In this document: positions 51,289 to 59,978 of the stretch, piece after piece
Position numbering within the stretch: position 1 is the first letter of the stretch
Layout: every line of letters begins with the position of its first letter
Source of the DNA: Streptomyces sp. D2-8
GTDB taxonomy: Bacteria > Actinomycetota > Actinomycetes > Streptomycetales > Streptomycetaceae
DNA length: 64,000 nt
Assembly (NCBI RefSeq): GCF_023184515.1
Contig: NZ_JAAHBP010000014.1
Coordinates: 186,001-250,000, forward strand
Reading direction: 5' to 3'
Program-made: the position numbers and the translations under genes
The notes under the pieces: model-generated
What the model was told of the DNA's origin: nothing
The model's database searches: none
What the model saw: the letters and a program-made list of their open reading frames with translations, nothing else

Positions 51289-52482
51289 TCACTTCTCCAC
51301 AGGCGCGGCGTCGCTCCCCGCGGTCTTCGCCACGTTGCTCTCGACGGCCACCGCGTGGGCCGAGGACAGCAACTCGGTGTCCTGCGGCTGCTGGTCCTCG
51401 AAGTTCTCCGGGTGGTGGCAGGCGACCTGCTGCCCGGCCCGCAGCTCCTTGAGCGGTGGCTCGGTCGTCTTGCAGATCTCCGTCGCCTTCCAGCACCGGG
51501 TGTGGAAGCGGCAGCCGCTCGGCGGGGCGATCGGCGAGGGCACGTCGCCCTTGAGCAGGATGCGCTCGCTCTTGGCCGACTTGCGCCTCGGGTCGGGGAT
51601 CGGCACCGCCGACATCAGAGCTTTGGTGTAGGGGTGCATCGGCGTCCTGTAGAGCAGGTCACGCTCGGCGAGCTCCACGATCTTGCCGAGGTACATCACC
51701 GCGATCCGGTCCGAGACGTGCCGGACGACCGACAGGTCATGGGCGATGATCACGTACGTCAGGCCGAGCTCCTGCTGGAGGTCGTCCAGCAGGTTCACCA
51801 CCTGAGCCTGGATCGACACGTCCAGGGCCGACACCGGCTCGTCGGCCACCACCAGCTTCGGGTTGAGCGCGAGCGCGCGGGCGATGCCGATGCGCTGACG
51901 CTGACCGCCGGAGAACTCGTGCGGATAGCGGTTGTAGTGCTCGGGGTTCAGGCCCACGACCTCCAGCAGCCGCTGCACTTCCTTCTTGATGCCGCCCTCG
52001 GGCGTGACGCCCTGGAGCCGGAAGGGAGCGCCGACGATGGTGCCGATGGTGTGGCGCGGGTTCAGCGACGAGTACGGGTCCTGGAAGATCATCTGCACGT
52101 CGCGGCGCAGCGGGCGCATGCCGCCGACGCCGAGGTGCGTGATGTCCTTGCCCTCGAACTCGACCGTTCCGGCGCTCGGTTCCAGCAGCCGGGTGATGAG
52201 CCGCCCCATCGTCGACTTGCCACAGCCCGACTCGCCCACGACACCCAGGGTCTCGCCGGCCCTGACCTCGAAGTCGATGCCGTCGACCGCCCGCACCGCC
52301 CCGACCTGCCTCTGGAGCATGCCCTTGCGGATCGGGAAGTGCTTCTGGAGCCCGGTCACCTTCAGCAGGATGTCGCCGGCGGCGGCGTCCTTGGAGGGGG
52401 CGGCCCTGCCTGCGGCCTGTGCCTCGGTGCCGTCGCTCTTCGCGGACGTGGTCACGACCGTGTCCTTGGAGTTCTCGCTCAC
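51289..52482 (-). CDS. oligopeptide ABC transporter, ATP-binding protein (OppF/DppF)
   Basis: This 397-residue ATPase drives peptide uptake. Walker A is VVGESGCGKSTMGRL, the signature is YPHEFSGGQRQRIGIARAL, and Walker B is PKLVVADEPVSALD, followed by the H-loop VIIAHDLS. A C-terminal oligopeptide segment carries RFHTRCWKA, part of the Cys-rich region seen in Opp/Dpp ATPases. GTG start overlaps the oppD stop by four bases. A Ser/Thr-rich N-terminal tail of about 30 residues precedes the domain. Confidence 0.94.
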   Translation of the reverse strand: MSENSKDTVVTTSAKSDGTEAQAAGRAAPSKDAAAGDILLKVTGLQKHFPIRKGMLQRQVGAVRAVDGIDFEVRAGETLGVVGESGCGKSTMGRLITRLLEPSAGTVEFEGKDITHLGVGGMRPLRRDVQMIFQDPYSSLNPRHTIGTIVGAPFRLQGVTPEGGIKKEVQRLLEVVGLNPEHYNRYPHEFSGGQRQRIGIARALALNPKLVVADEPVSALDVSIQAQVVNLLDDLQQELGLTYVIIAHDLSVVRHVSDRIAVMYLGKIVELAERDLLYRTPMHPYTKALMSAVPIPDPRRKSAKSERILLKGDVPSPIAPPSGCRFHTRCWKATEICKTTEPPLKELRAGQQVACHHPENFEDQQPQDTELLSSAHAVAVESNVAKTAGSDAAPVEK

Positions 52483-53576
52483 AGTTTCGGCGCAATCTCT
52501 TCGGTCCAGATACGCTCCCGCTGCTCCGTGGTCATGTGACAGGCGGCCCAGTGCCGGCTGCCGACCTCGGCCAGCTCGGGGCGGACCGTGCGGGTGACGT
52601 TGTCCTTCGGCACGTCGGCGTACGGGCAACGTGGGTTGAAGGCGCAGCCGGACGGGACGTTGATCAGGGAAGGCGGGGAGCCCTTGACCGGGATGAGGCG
52701 CTCCTGCTGCTCGCGGTCCAGGCGCGGCATCGAGCCGAGCAGGCCCCAGGTGTAGGGGTGGCGGGGCTCGTAGAAGACGTCCTCGGCCGGGCCGCGCTCG
52801 ACGCAGCGGCCACCGTACATCACCAGGATGTCGTCGGCGAGCTCGGCGACGACACCCAGGTCGTGAGTGATGACGATGACCGCGGAGCCGAACTCCTTCT
52901 GAAGGTCGCGGATGAGGTCGAGGATCTGCGCCTGGACGGTCACGTCGAGGGCGGTCGTCGGCTCGTCCGCGATGAGCAGTTCGGGGTTGTTGACCAGGGA
53001 CATCGCGATCATCGCGCGCTGGCGCATGCCGCCGGAGAACTCGTGCGGATAGCTGTCGACGCGCTTGTCCGGCTGCGGGATGCCCACCCGGTCGAGCATC
53101 TCGACCGCCCGGCGGCGGGCGGTCTTCTTGTCGACGTCGTGGTGGATGCGGTACGCCTCCACGATCTGGGCACCGATCGTGTAGTACGGGTGCAGCGCGG
53201 ACAGCGGGTCCTGGAAGATCATCGCCATCTCGCGGCCGCGCAGCTTGCGCACGTGCTCCGGGTCGGCGGACAGCAGCTCGGTGCCGTCCAGCCAGATCTC
53301 GCCGGAGATCCGGGCCTTGCGCTTGCCGTACTGGCCCGCTGTGTGCAGACCCATGATGCCGAGCGAGGTCACCGACTTCCCGGAGCCCGACTCGCCCACG
53401 ATGCCGAGGGTCTTGCCCTTCTCCAGCTGGAAGCTGAGCCCGTCGACGGACTTGACCAGGCCGTCGTCGGTCGGGAAGTGCACTTTCAGGTCGCGCACTT
53501 CCAGGAAGGCGGTCGGCGCCGACGAGGTGACCGTGGGCTCGCCCACGGCCGCTTGGGACTTGCTGAGTTCGGTCAT
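52479..53576 (-). CDS. oligopeptide ABC transporter, ATP-binding protein (OppD/DppD)
   Basis: This is the second ATPase of the importer, 365 residues. Walker A: GIVGESGSGKSVTSLGIMGL; signature: YPHEFSGGMRQRAMIAMSL; Walker B: PELLIADEPTTALDVTVQ; H-loop: VIVITHDLGVV. The C-terminal tail has CAFNPRCPYAD, a Cys motif that binds an Fe-S cluster in some Dpp ATPases. Both ends overlap their neighbours by four bases (ATGA, GTGA). Confidence 0.94.
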   Translation of the reverse strand: MTELSKSQAAVGEPTVTSSAPTAFLEVRDLKVHFPTDDGLVKSVDGLSFQLEKGKTLGIVGESGSGKSVTSLGIMGLHTAGQYGKRKARISGEIWLDGTELLSADPEHVRKLRGREMAMIFQDPLSALHPYYTIGAQIVEAYRIHHDVDKKTARRRAVEMLDRVGIPQPDKRVDSYPHEFSGGMRQRAMIAMSLVNNPELLIADEPTTALDVTVQAQILDLIRDLQKEFGSAVIVITHDLGVVAELADDILVMYGGRCVERGPAEDVFYEPRHPYTWGLLGSMPRLDREQQERLIPVKGSPPSLINVPSGCAFNPRCPYADVPKDNVTRTVRPELAEVGSRHWAACHMTTEQRERIWTEEIAPKL

Positions 53577-54571
53577 GAGAGCCTCACTCGGGGGTCGATC
53601 ACGGCGTACAGGATGTCCACCACGAGGTTGGCGATGAGCACCGCGAGGGAAGTGATCAGGGTGACACCCAGGATGAAGGGCAGGTCCTGATTCTTGATCG
53701 CCTCAAGCACCTTCTGGCCGAGGCCGGGCAGACTGAACGTCGTCTCGGTCAGGATCGCGCCGCCCATGAGGGCACCGATGTCCATGCCGAGCATGGTGAG
53801 AATCGGTGTCATCGTCGAGCGCATGGCGTGCTTGCGGATGACGACCTGTTCCTTCAGGCCCTTGGCCCGGGCGGTGCGGATGTAGTCCTCGCCGAGGATC
53901 TCCAGCATGGTGGCGCGGGTGATCCGCGCATACATCGCCGCGTACAGGAACGCCAGGGTGACCCACGGCAGGATCATGCCGCCGAGCCAGCCGCCGAAGC
54001 TTTCCTCCAGGGGCACGTACTGCCCGTCGATCCAGTTCAGTCCGTAGGAGAAGATCGCCAGGCTGAGCAGACCGGTGAAGTAGATGGGGAGGGAGACGCC
54101 CGACAGCGCGACGACCATCGCGCTGCGGTCCCACAGGCTGCCGCGCTTGAGCGCGGAGACGACACCCGCGGTGAGACCCAGGATCAGCCACAGCACGGCG
54201 GCGCCGAACGCGAGCCCCAGGGTCACCGGGAAGCGGTCGGTCAGCACCGGCCAGACGGCCTGTTCGCTGCGGAAGGAGTAGCCGAAGCACGGCGCGGAGC
54301 AGTTGGTGACGTCGCCGCCGGCCGCGTAGGTGCGGCCCACGAAGATGCCCTTGAAGAACTCCCAGACCTGGACGTAGACCGGCTCGGCCAGGCCCAGCTT
54401 CTCCCGTACCGCCTCGACGGCGGCCGGGTCGGCCTGCTTGCCCACGAAGCTCGTGGCCAGGTCGACGCCCGCCCACTTGGGGACGAGGAAGAAGATGCTG
54501 AAGACCACCAGGATGATGACCACCAGCATCACAGCGGCGGCGAACAGCCGCCTGATGAGATAAGCGAGCAC
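53573..54571 (-). CDS. oligopeptide ABC transporter permease (OppB/DppB)
   Basis: This permease has 332 residues and about six membrane helices: YLIRRLFAAAVMLVVIILVV at the start, GAAVLWLILGLTAGVVSAL, and further ones. The EAA loop is seen as YIRTARAKGLKEQVVIRKHA. I place the start at GTG 54571 (reads LAYLIRRLF, the family's usual beginning). A GTG at 54601 would put ten extra residues inside a 14-bp hairpin, though that hairpin happens to supply GGAGG. The gene follows the binding-protein gene after 113 bases. Confidence 0.9.
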   Translation of the reverse strand: MLAYLIRRLFAAAVMLVVIILVVFSIFFLVPKWAGVDLATSFVGKQADPAAVEAVREKLGLAEPVYVQVWEFFKGIFVGRTYAAGGDVTNCSAPCFGYSFRSEQAVWPVLTDRFPVTLGLAFGAAVLWLILGLTAGVVSALKRGSLWDRSAMVVALSGVSLPIYFTGLLSLAIFSYGLNWIDGQYVPLEESFGGWLGGMILPWVTLAFLYAAMYARITRATMLEILGEDYIRTARAKGLKEQVVIRKHAMRSTMTPILTMLGMDIGALMGGAILTETTFSLPGLGQKVLEAIKNQDLPFILGVTLITSLAVLIANLVVDILYAVIDPRVRLS

Positions 54572-54593
54572 AGCTCTCGGCCCGGCGTCGGAC

Positions 54594-54622
54594 CGGGCCA
54601 CCGGAGGTCCTCCGGTGGCCCG
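54594..54622 (-). terminator. hairpin between the peptide-binding gene and the permease gene
   Basis: A perfect 14-bp stem (CGGGCCACCGGAGG and complement) with a 1-base centre lies 62 bases after the binding-protein stop. A partial terminator here would give more binding protein than permease, a common arrangement in ABC importers. Confidence 0.75.
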
Positions 54623-54684
54623 TGGTCACGCCGCCCCGGCCTTCACCTGCCTTTCGTGCCGTGTGGCGGGTGTGCCGACCGGGA

Positions 54685-56463
54685 TTACTTCACGCCCATG
54701 TTCACGAAGTCGTACTGACCGTTGTACGCGTCGCTCGTGTAGACGTTGGCGAGCCGGTCCGAGCGCCAGTTGATGAACTTCTCGAAGGTGAAGGGCAAGT
54801 AGTAGGCGCCCTCCATGACCTTGTGGTTGATCTCCGTGGAGATCTGGGTCTTCTTCGTGTCGTCGAGTTCCTTGACGTAGTCGTCGAAGAGCCCGTCGAT
54901 CGCCTTGTCCTTGATGAGGGCGAAGTTGTTGTTGCCGCTCTCCAGGATGTACTTGCTGCTCCACAGCGGCAGACCGAAGCCCTGGACCGTGGCGAAGTCC
55001 GGGCCCCAGCCCATGATGATGATGCCGTAGCCCTTCTTCTTCACGTTCGAGGGGCTGCCGATGATGCCGGAGGTCTGCGAACCGTCGAACTGGTCGATCT
55101 CGGCGTCGATGCCGACCTTCTTCAGCGAGGCCTGGAGGGACTCGGCCGTGGCCACCTCGACCGGCTTGTTGTTGCGGACCGCGATCCGGGTCTTGAAGCC
55201 GTTCGGCTGTCCGCAGGCCTTCAGCTCTTCCTTGGCCTTGGCGACGTTGCCCTTCTTGTTGGCACCGGCCATTTCGTACGGGTCGTAGTCCTGGCCCTCG
55301 GAGCCCGGCACGGACGGCGGCAGCATGTTGGTGCCGATGTCACCGCCCGCGACGGGGCCGCCGCGCGCGGTCTGCAGCGAGACGTGGTCGGCGCCGTAGA
55401 GCACGGCCTTGCGGCAGTGGACGTTGTCGAACGGCTTCACGCTCTGCGGGAAGACCGCGTAGCGGATGTAGCCGGTGACGGGGTTGTCCAGGTTGCCCTT
55501 GTGCTGCTTCAGGGCGGTGGTACGGCCCTGCGGCGACAGACCGGTCTGGTTGAGGTCCAGGTCGTAGTCACCGTTGATCAGGCGCTGGTCCATGTCGTTG
55601 GCGTTGGTGAAGAACCGAACGCTGATCTTGTCCGGGTACGCCTTGCGGATCGAGTCCGAGGACGCCTTCCACTCGGTGTTGCGCACCAGCACGAGGGACT
55701 TGCCCGGGGAGTACGACTGGAACTTGTACGGGCCGGAGGAGAACGGCTTCAGGGAGTACTTGGACTTGGTGTCCATGTCCTGCCGTACCGGGGACGCCGA
55801 CGGCATCGCGATCATCTCGGTGAAGTCGCTGTTCGCCGCAGGCAGCTTGAAGACGATCGTCTTGTCGTCCGGCGTCTCGATCGCCTTCAGGCCCAGCTTG
55901 TCCGCGGACTTGTCCTTGTACGGGCCCGGGTACTCGCCCTTCGGGTCGAGGAGGTCCTTCAGGTAGACCGGACCGCCGGACAGCACGTCCTGCGCCCACT
56001 GGCGCTCGATGCCGTACTTGACGTCCTTGGAGGTGATCGGCTTGCCGTCCTCCCAGGTGATTCCGTCCCGCAGGGTGAACGTGTAGGTCTTGCCGTCGTC
56101 CGAGACCTTGCCCATGTCCGTGGCGAGGTCCGGCGTCAGCTCGGCCCCCTTCTCGCCCGGCTCGGTCTTGAAGCTCAGCAGCTGACGACTGTAGTTGCGC
56201 ATGAAGTTCCAGGCGAAACCGTAGTAGCCACGCGTGGTGTCCCACGAGTCGGCGTCCTGGGCGCCGGCGAACTTCAGCTCGCCGCCCTTCTTGGTGGAGG
56301 CGTTGGCCACCTTGTTGTTGCCCGCGTTGAAGCCGGCCGCGCCGTTGCCGTCGCCGTCGTCGTCGTTGCCGCCGCCGCACGCCGCCGTGGTCAGCAGCGC
56401 GGCGACCACGGCAGCAGCGGCCACGGCCTGCTTGCGCCGCCCTGAGGTGCGTTGGGTAGTCAC
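54685..56463 (-). CDS. oligopeptide-binding lipoprotein (ABC transporter, SBP family 5)
   Basis: This 592-residue binding protein has a lipoprotein signal ending LLTTAACGGG (Cys near 29), then an acidic Gly/Asp/Asn linker. Family 5 text includes LATDMGKVSDDGKTYTFTLR, DGKPITSKDVKYGIERQWA, and AMPSASPVRQ. It binds peptides outside the membrane. GTG 56463 has GGAGGAT about nine bases upstream. Second gene of the operon, followed by a hairpin that may raise its level relative to the rest. Confidence 0.94.
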   Translation of the reverse strand: MTTQRTSGRRKQAVAAAAVVAALLTTAACGGGNDDDGDGNGAAGFNAGNNKVANASTKKGGELKFAGAQDADSWDTTRGYYGFAWNFMRNYSRQLLSFKTEPGEKGAELTPDLATDMGKVSDDGKTYTFTLRDGITWEDGKPITSKDVKYGIERQWAQDVLSGGPVYLKDLLDPKGEYPGPYKDKSADKLGLKAIETPDDKTIVFKLPAANSDFTEMIAMPSASPVRQDMDTKSKYSLKPFSSGPYKFQSYSPGKSLVLVRNTEWKASSDSIRKAYPDKISVRFFTNANDMDQRLINGDYDLDLNQTGLSPQGRTTALKQHKGNLDNPVTGYIRYAVFPQSVKPFDNVHCRKAVLYGADHVSLQTARGGPVAGGDIGTNMLPPSVPGSEGQDYDPYEMAGANKKGNVAKAKEELKACGQPNGFKTRIAVRNNKPVEVATAESLQASLKKVGIDAEIDQFDGSQTSGIIGSPSNVKKKGYGIIIMGWGPDFATVQGFGLPLWSSKYILESGNNNFALIKDKAIDGLFDDYVKELDDTKKTQISTEINHKVMEGAYYLPFTFEKFINWRSDRLANVYTSDAYNGQYDFVNMGVK

Positions 56464-56533
56464 GATCTCGGATCCTCCGGATTAGATGAGAGACCCCGTG
56501 TCGGGTGCCACGGGTCGCTGTGGGTACGGCAAA

Positions 56534-57541
56534 TCAGCGCGAGCCCTTCGGATCCAGCGCGTCACGCACGCCGTCGCCGAAGAGGTTGAAGGCAAGCACG
56601 GTGATGAAGATCGCCACGCCTGGGATCACCATGTACATGGGATCCGAGTCGTAGTAGTCGATCGCGCTCGAGAGCATCTGCCCCCAGGAGGCCGTGGGGG
56701 GCTTGACGCCCACGCCCAGGAAGCTGAGTGCCGCCTCGGTGAGGATGTTGGTAGGGATCATCATCGTCGTGTAGACGATGATGGGCGCGACGAGGTTGGG
56801 CAGCAGTTCCTTGAACAGGATGTAGAACCGCCCTGCGCCCAGGGACCGGGCCGCCTCGACGTACTCCCGCTCGCGCAGGGAGAGCGTCTGGCCGCGCACC
56901 ACGCGTCCGATGTAGGGCCAGCCGAAGAAGCCGATGACCAGGATCATCACGAACAGGCGTACGCCCGTTCCGGACAGTCCCAGCATCTCGTTCGGCATGA
57001 CGGAGACCAGCGCGATGATGAACAGCAGTTGCGGGAAGGCCAGCAGACCGTCCATCACACGGCTGACGACAGCGTCGACCCAGCCGCCGAAGAAGCCGGC
57101 CAGAACACCCAGGATGGTGCCGAGCACCACGGCGACCAGTGCGGACAGGAAGCCGACGAGGAGTGAGATCCGGGCGCCGTAGACGATGCGCGCGAAGATG
57201 TCGCGGCCGTTGACCGGCTCGACACCCAGCAGGTGTTCACCGCTGATGCCACCCAAGGAACCCGTAGGAGTGCCGAACAGAGGGTCGATCAGGTCCTCGT
57301 GGTGCGTCTCGGGGTCCTGGCCCACCAGGTTCGTGATGACCGGCGCGAGCAGCGCGACCACGACGAGCGCGAGCACCACGATGCCACCCAGCAAGGCGAG
57401 TTTGTCCCGCTTCAGGCGCTCCCAGGCGATCCGCCCCAGAGAACGGCCCTGCACGGCCTTCGCGTCGGCGTGGGCTACCGCCGCTTCCTCAGCCGCACTC
57501 GGGGCCGCTTCCGCGGTCGGCTCGTGCAATGGTGCCGTCAT
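56534..57541 (-). CDS. oligopeptide ABC transporter permease (OppC/DppC)
   Basis: This 335-residue permease is the first gene of the operon, an unusual order (C, binding protein, B, D, F). An N-terminal Ala/Glu-rich tail of about 35 residues precedes the helices: LALLGGIVVLALVVVALLAPV, then SLLVGFLSALVAVVLGTILG and others. The EAA loop is YVEAARSLGAGRFYILFKEL. ATG 57541 is the only good start. The complete set of five genes forms a working peptide importer. Confidence 0.93.
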   Translation of the reverse strand: MTAPLHEPTAEAAPSAAEEAAVAHADAKAVQGRSLGRIAWERLKRDKLALLGGIVVLALVVVALLAPVITNLVGQDPETHHEDLIDPLFGTPTGSLGGISGEHLLGVEPVNGRDIFARIVYGARISLLVGFLSALVAVVLGTILGVLAGFFGGWVDAVVSRVMDGLLAFPQLLFIIALVSVMPNEMLGLSGTGVRLFVMILVIGFFGWPYIGRVVRGQTLSLREREYVEAARSLGAGRFYILFKELLPNLVAPIIVYTTMMIPTNILTEAALSFLGVGVKPPTASWGQMLSSAIDYYDSDPMYMVIPGVAIFITVLAFNLFGDGVRDALDPKGSR

Positions 57542-57877
57542 CTGGCAGGGACCCCTCTCAACCGGTGGTGACCGGCCCGCACTTGCCGCTGTGGCGGCGT
57601 CATCAGTCCGTCGTACACAGGGCGAACACCCCTGGTGCGGGAGTCTTCAACGCTTTGGCGTTTTGCTGCCAGACTTGGCGGTGAATGGATGCGTAAACGT
57701 GATGCTGTCTGCTGGGTTCCGTTATCCGGACAGCGGGAAACGCGGGTCGGACGCACTACAATGGGCGCATTTTAGGACAGACTTGAGCTTTTCACTCTCA
57801 TCTACGCGCGAAGAGCCGAGGGCTTGTCGCCTTCGCGGGTGGGGAAAGGGCCCCGCGAGCCGGCCCGCGGGGGTGGG
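57542..57877. other. intergenic region upstream of the oligopeptide operon
   Basis: These 336 bases lie between the OppC start and the stop of an SseB-like gene. They are less GC-rich than the surroundings, with AT-rich stretches near 57650-57680 and 57760-57805 (GCGCATTTTAGGACAGAC), and probably contain the operon promoter. I see no clear -35/-10 pair, inverted repeat or coding gene. Confidence 0.5.
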
Positions 57878-58678
57878 TCAGTACCTGCCCTGGACCGGCG
57901 GGTAGCCGTAGCCGGAGGCCGGGGCCTGGACGGGGGCGGTGGCGTGGGCCTCACGGTCGTAGAAGGGGCGCGCCTTCGCGCGCAGCCACATGGCGACCGG
58001 GTCGTGCTCGTCGGACATGGCGACGGTCGACACGGGGAGCCCGTCCGGCACGGCGCCGAGGGACTGCTGCATCATCGCGCGCACGGAGTCCACGGCCGGC
58101 GGCGAAGTGTCGTACACGTCCAGTCCGATGGCGAGGTACGGCGCCCCGAGCGCGGGCTGCACCCAGGCGCGGCGCAACGAACGGACGGCCGGGGTGCGGT
58201 GGGCGTTCTGCGCGAGCAGGGCGTAGAACTGCGGGATCTCGATGGCGGGTTCGGACAGCCGCAGGGGGCCGGCGGGCTGGCGGTCCAGGCCCGTGGCGAT
58301 CCGGCGCAGGTCGAGCCAGGGGATGCCGACGCCGCCGCCGGGGGCGTGCGGGTTGAGCCAGAGTCCGTAGTGGTCGGGGTAGAGGGCGCGGGCGACGTCG
58401 ACTCCGTCGACCACCTCGTAACTGCGGTTCCAGCCACTGGCGGAGAGCTCCTGGGCGGAGGTCACGCAGGGGGCGTAGCCGTGGCCGTCGACGTCCATGT
58501 TCCCGTACTGGGCGTCCGGGGAGCCGGCCTGGCCGTGCCACAGGAGCATCCAGATCTGGCCGGTGTGCGGGGTCGCGAGCGCGCGCAGGAGTGCCTCGTA
58601 GGCGTCGTAACGCCCGGGCGTGACCTGGCGCAGCATGTGCTCGACCTGTCCGGCCGCGGCCGTGCCGCTCGCGCTCAC
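57878..58678 (-). CDS. SseB-like protein, copy 1
   Basis: This 266-residue protein belongs to the enhanced-serine-sensitivity (SseB) family. Blocks include RYDAYEALLRALATPHTGQIWML, NRSYEVVDGVDVARALYP, and HAPGGGVGIPWLDLRRIATGL; the C-terminal half (from about 165) is the SseB C-terminal domain, ending in a Pro/Tyr/Gly tail. GTG 58678 is chosen: GGGGCGG lies just upstream, while the in-frame TTG at 58699 is poorer. It lies beside a second SseB-like gene. Biochemical role unknown. Confidence 0.75.
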   Translation of the reverse strand: MSASGTAAAGQVEHMLRQVTPGRYDAYEALLRALATPHTGQIWMLLWHGQAGSPDAQYGNMDVDGHGYAPCVTSAQELSASGWNRSYEVVDGVDVARALYPDHYGLWLNPHAPGGGVGIPWLDLRRIATGLDRQPAGPLRLSEPAIEIPQFYALLAQNAHRTPAVRSLRRAWVQPALGAPYLAIGLDVYDTSPPAVDSVRAMMQQSLGAVPDGLPVSTVAMSDEHDPVAMWLRAKARPFYDREAHATAPVQAPASGYGYPPVQGRY

Positions 58679-58777
58679 CTTTACCGCCCCTTCGTACAAC
58701 GCCTCGACCGTGCCCTAGCTTAAGCCCGCCCACCGACCCGGGACCTGATGCCGCCGTGCGGGTGCGGGCGGTGTGTG

Positions 58778-58810
58778 GTTCTCGCGCGGTTCCCCGCGCC
58801 CCTTCGGCGC
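58778..58810. repeat. Streptomyces-type GTTCCCCGCGCCCC repeat between the SseB-like genes
   Basis: The text CGCGCGGTTCCCCGCGCCCC followed by TTCGGCGCG forms overlapping GC-rich hairpins. I recall GTTCCCCGCGCCCCT as one of the most frequent intergenic words in Streptomyces. It lies seven bases past the stop of the second SseB-like gene and may act as its terminator. Confidence 0.6.
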
Positions 58811-58816
58811 GTTGCC

Positions 58817-59605
58817 CTACCGCTGGTAGAAGGGCCGGACCCGGTCCCTCATCCAGTTGCCCACCGGGTCCTCCGCGACGTCCAGGAGCACCAGGTTGAC
58901 CGGCCAGGGGGCCGGCGACGTGGTGACGGCGCGGGTGAGGGCCTCCAAGGGGAGGGCGCGCAGGTCCCCTTCCCACTGGGAGAGTTCGACGCCCACGAAC
59001 ATCACGGGGTCGGCGGTCTCGATGGCGGCGAGGCAGCGGCGGGCCGTTACGACGACGCCGGTCGCCTCGAACTCGGCGGAGGCCGCGGCGAGGAAGTCCA
59101 CCGGGTCGTGCTGCCAGTCGGGCTCGAAGAGGCGGACCCGGCCGCCGCTCGCGGGGCCGTCCAGCGGGGTCCGGCCCGCCCGGCACAGCTCCGCCACGGC
59201 GGGCGGCGGCAGCGGGATGCCGACCACGCCGCCCGGGTTGATGGCTATCCCCGCGTGCGGGGGCAGGCCGCGGGCGAACTCCACGGCGGGCGCGATGGTG
59301 TACGACATGTGGGAGCCGACGACCTGGCGGAACTGCTCCTCGGAGCTGAACACCGGCACGAACGCCTGGCCGTCGATCTCGATGCCGGGCAGGTCGAGGG
59401 GGCCGCTGTGCGGGCCGCCGCCGCTGGGCAGCGGGATCCACACGAAGCTCCGGCCGAGCACCTCGACGATGCGCCCGCCGGCCGCCGGTCCGGCGCCGAG
59501 GGAGGCCGAGAGCACCTCCTCGAGCTCGTTGCCGGGCCAACCGCCGTGCGGGTGGGTCTGCGTCTGCGCCGGGAAGTCCGCGGAGAAGTCCGCCGGGATG
59601 TCCAT
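58817..59605 (-). CDS. SseB-like protein, copy 2
   Basis: This 262-residue protein pairs with copy 1: FVPVFSSEEQFRQVVGSHMS and GIAINPGGVVGIPLPPPAVAEL belong to the N-terminal SseB domain, and FEATGVVVTARRCLAAIE with VMFVGVELSQWEGD to the C-terminal one. Both copies end with a similar MWLRAK/NWMRDRVRPFYxR text, a sign of old duplication. In E. coli, extra SseB makes cells serine-sensitive; here the genes lie next to glycine/serine genes. ATG 59605. Confidence 0.75.
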   Translation of the reverse strand: MDIPADFSADFPAQTQTHPHGGWPGNELEEVLSASLGAGPAAGGRIVEVLGRSFVWIPLPSGGGPHSGPLDLPGIEIDGQAFVPVFSSEEQFRQVVGSHMSYTIAPAVEFARGLPPHAGIAINPGGVVGIPLPPPAVAELCRAGRTPLDGPASGGRVRLFEPDWQHDPVDFLAAASAEFEATGVVVTARRCLAAIETADPVMFVGVELSQWEGDLRALPLEALTRAVTTSPAPWPVNLVLLDVAEDPVGNWMRDRVRPFYQR

Positions 59606-59978
59606 CTGCCTACCGCCTGCCTGGAACCACTGCTGTGGCTCAAAAGGCTAACGGCTGTCGGAGGCGGGGAGGCCGGGCTGTGGACGACGGTGTGGTGAGG
59701 GCGAGGGATGCGGGCGGCCGGCCCTTACGACCGAGCCGTGAACCGCCGACGCACGGATGCGCCGGGCCGGGTCCGCCGCCCGGGCCGCGTGCCCCACGGG
59801 CCGAGCCGGGCCCGGTCCCAGGTCGGCGCATGAGCCCGGGTCGGCGCACGAGCCCGGATTGGCGCACGAGCCCCGGTGCACGACCACAGGCGGCTCGGCC
59901 CCGGGACCGGGAGCGGGCCCGCAGACCGCCGGCGTACCGATCCGTGCACGCCCGCGCCGCCGGACCCTGCCCGGTCCG
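59606..59978. other. gene-free region left of the P-loop kinase
   Basis: These 373 bases run from the second SseB-like start to the kinase stop. They are extremely GC-rich and contain three 18-bp direct repeats. No coding gene with a ribosome site and plausible product is seen. The left part should hold the SseB promoter. Confidence 0.5.
59823..59876. repeat. three tandem 18-bp repeats
   Basis: Units TCGGCGCATGAGCCCGGG (59823-59840), TCGGCGCACGAGCCCGGA (59841-59858) and TTGGCGCACGAGCCCCGG (59859-59876) differ by one to three bases. They are intergenic. Read forward they would give a six-residue repeat (SAHEPG-like), but no gene there is credible. Confidence 0.8.
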
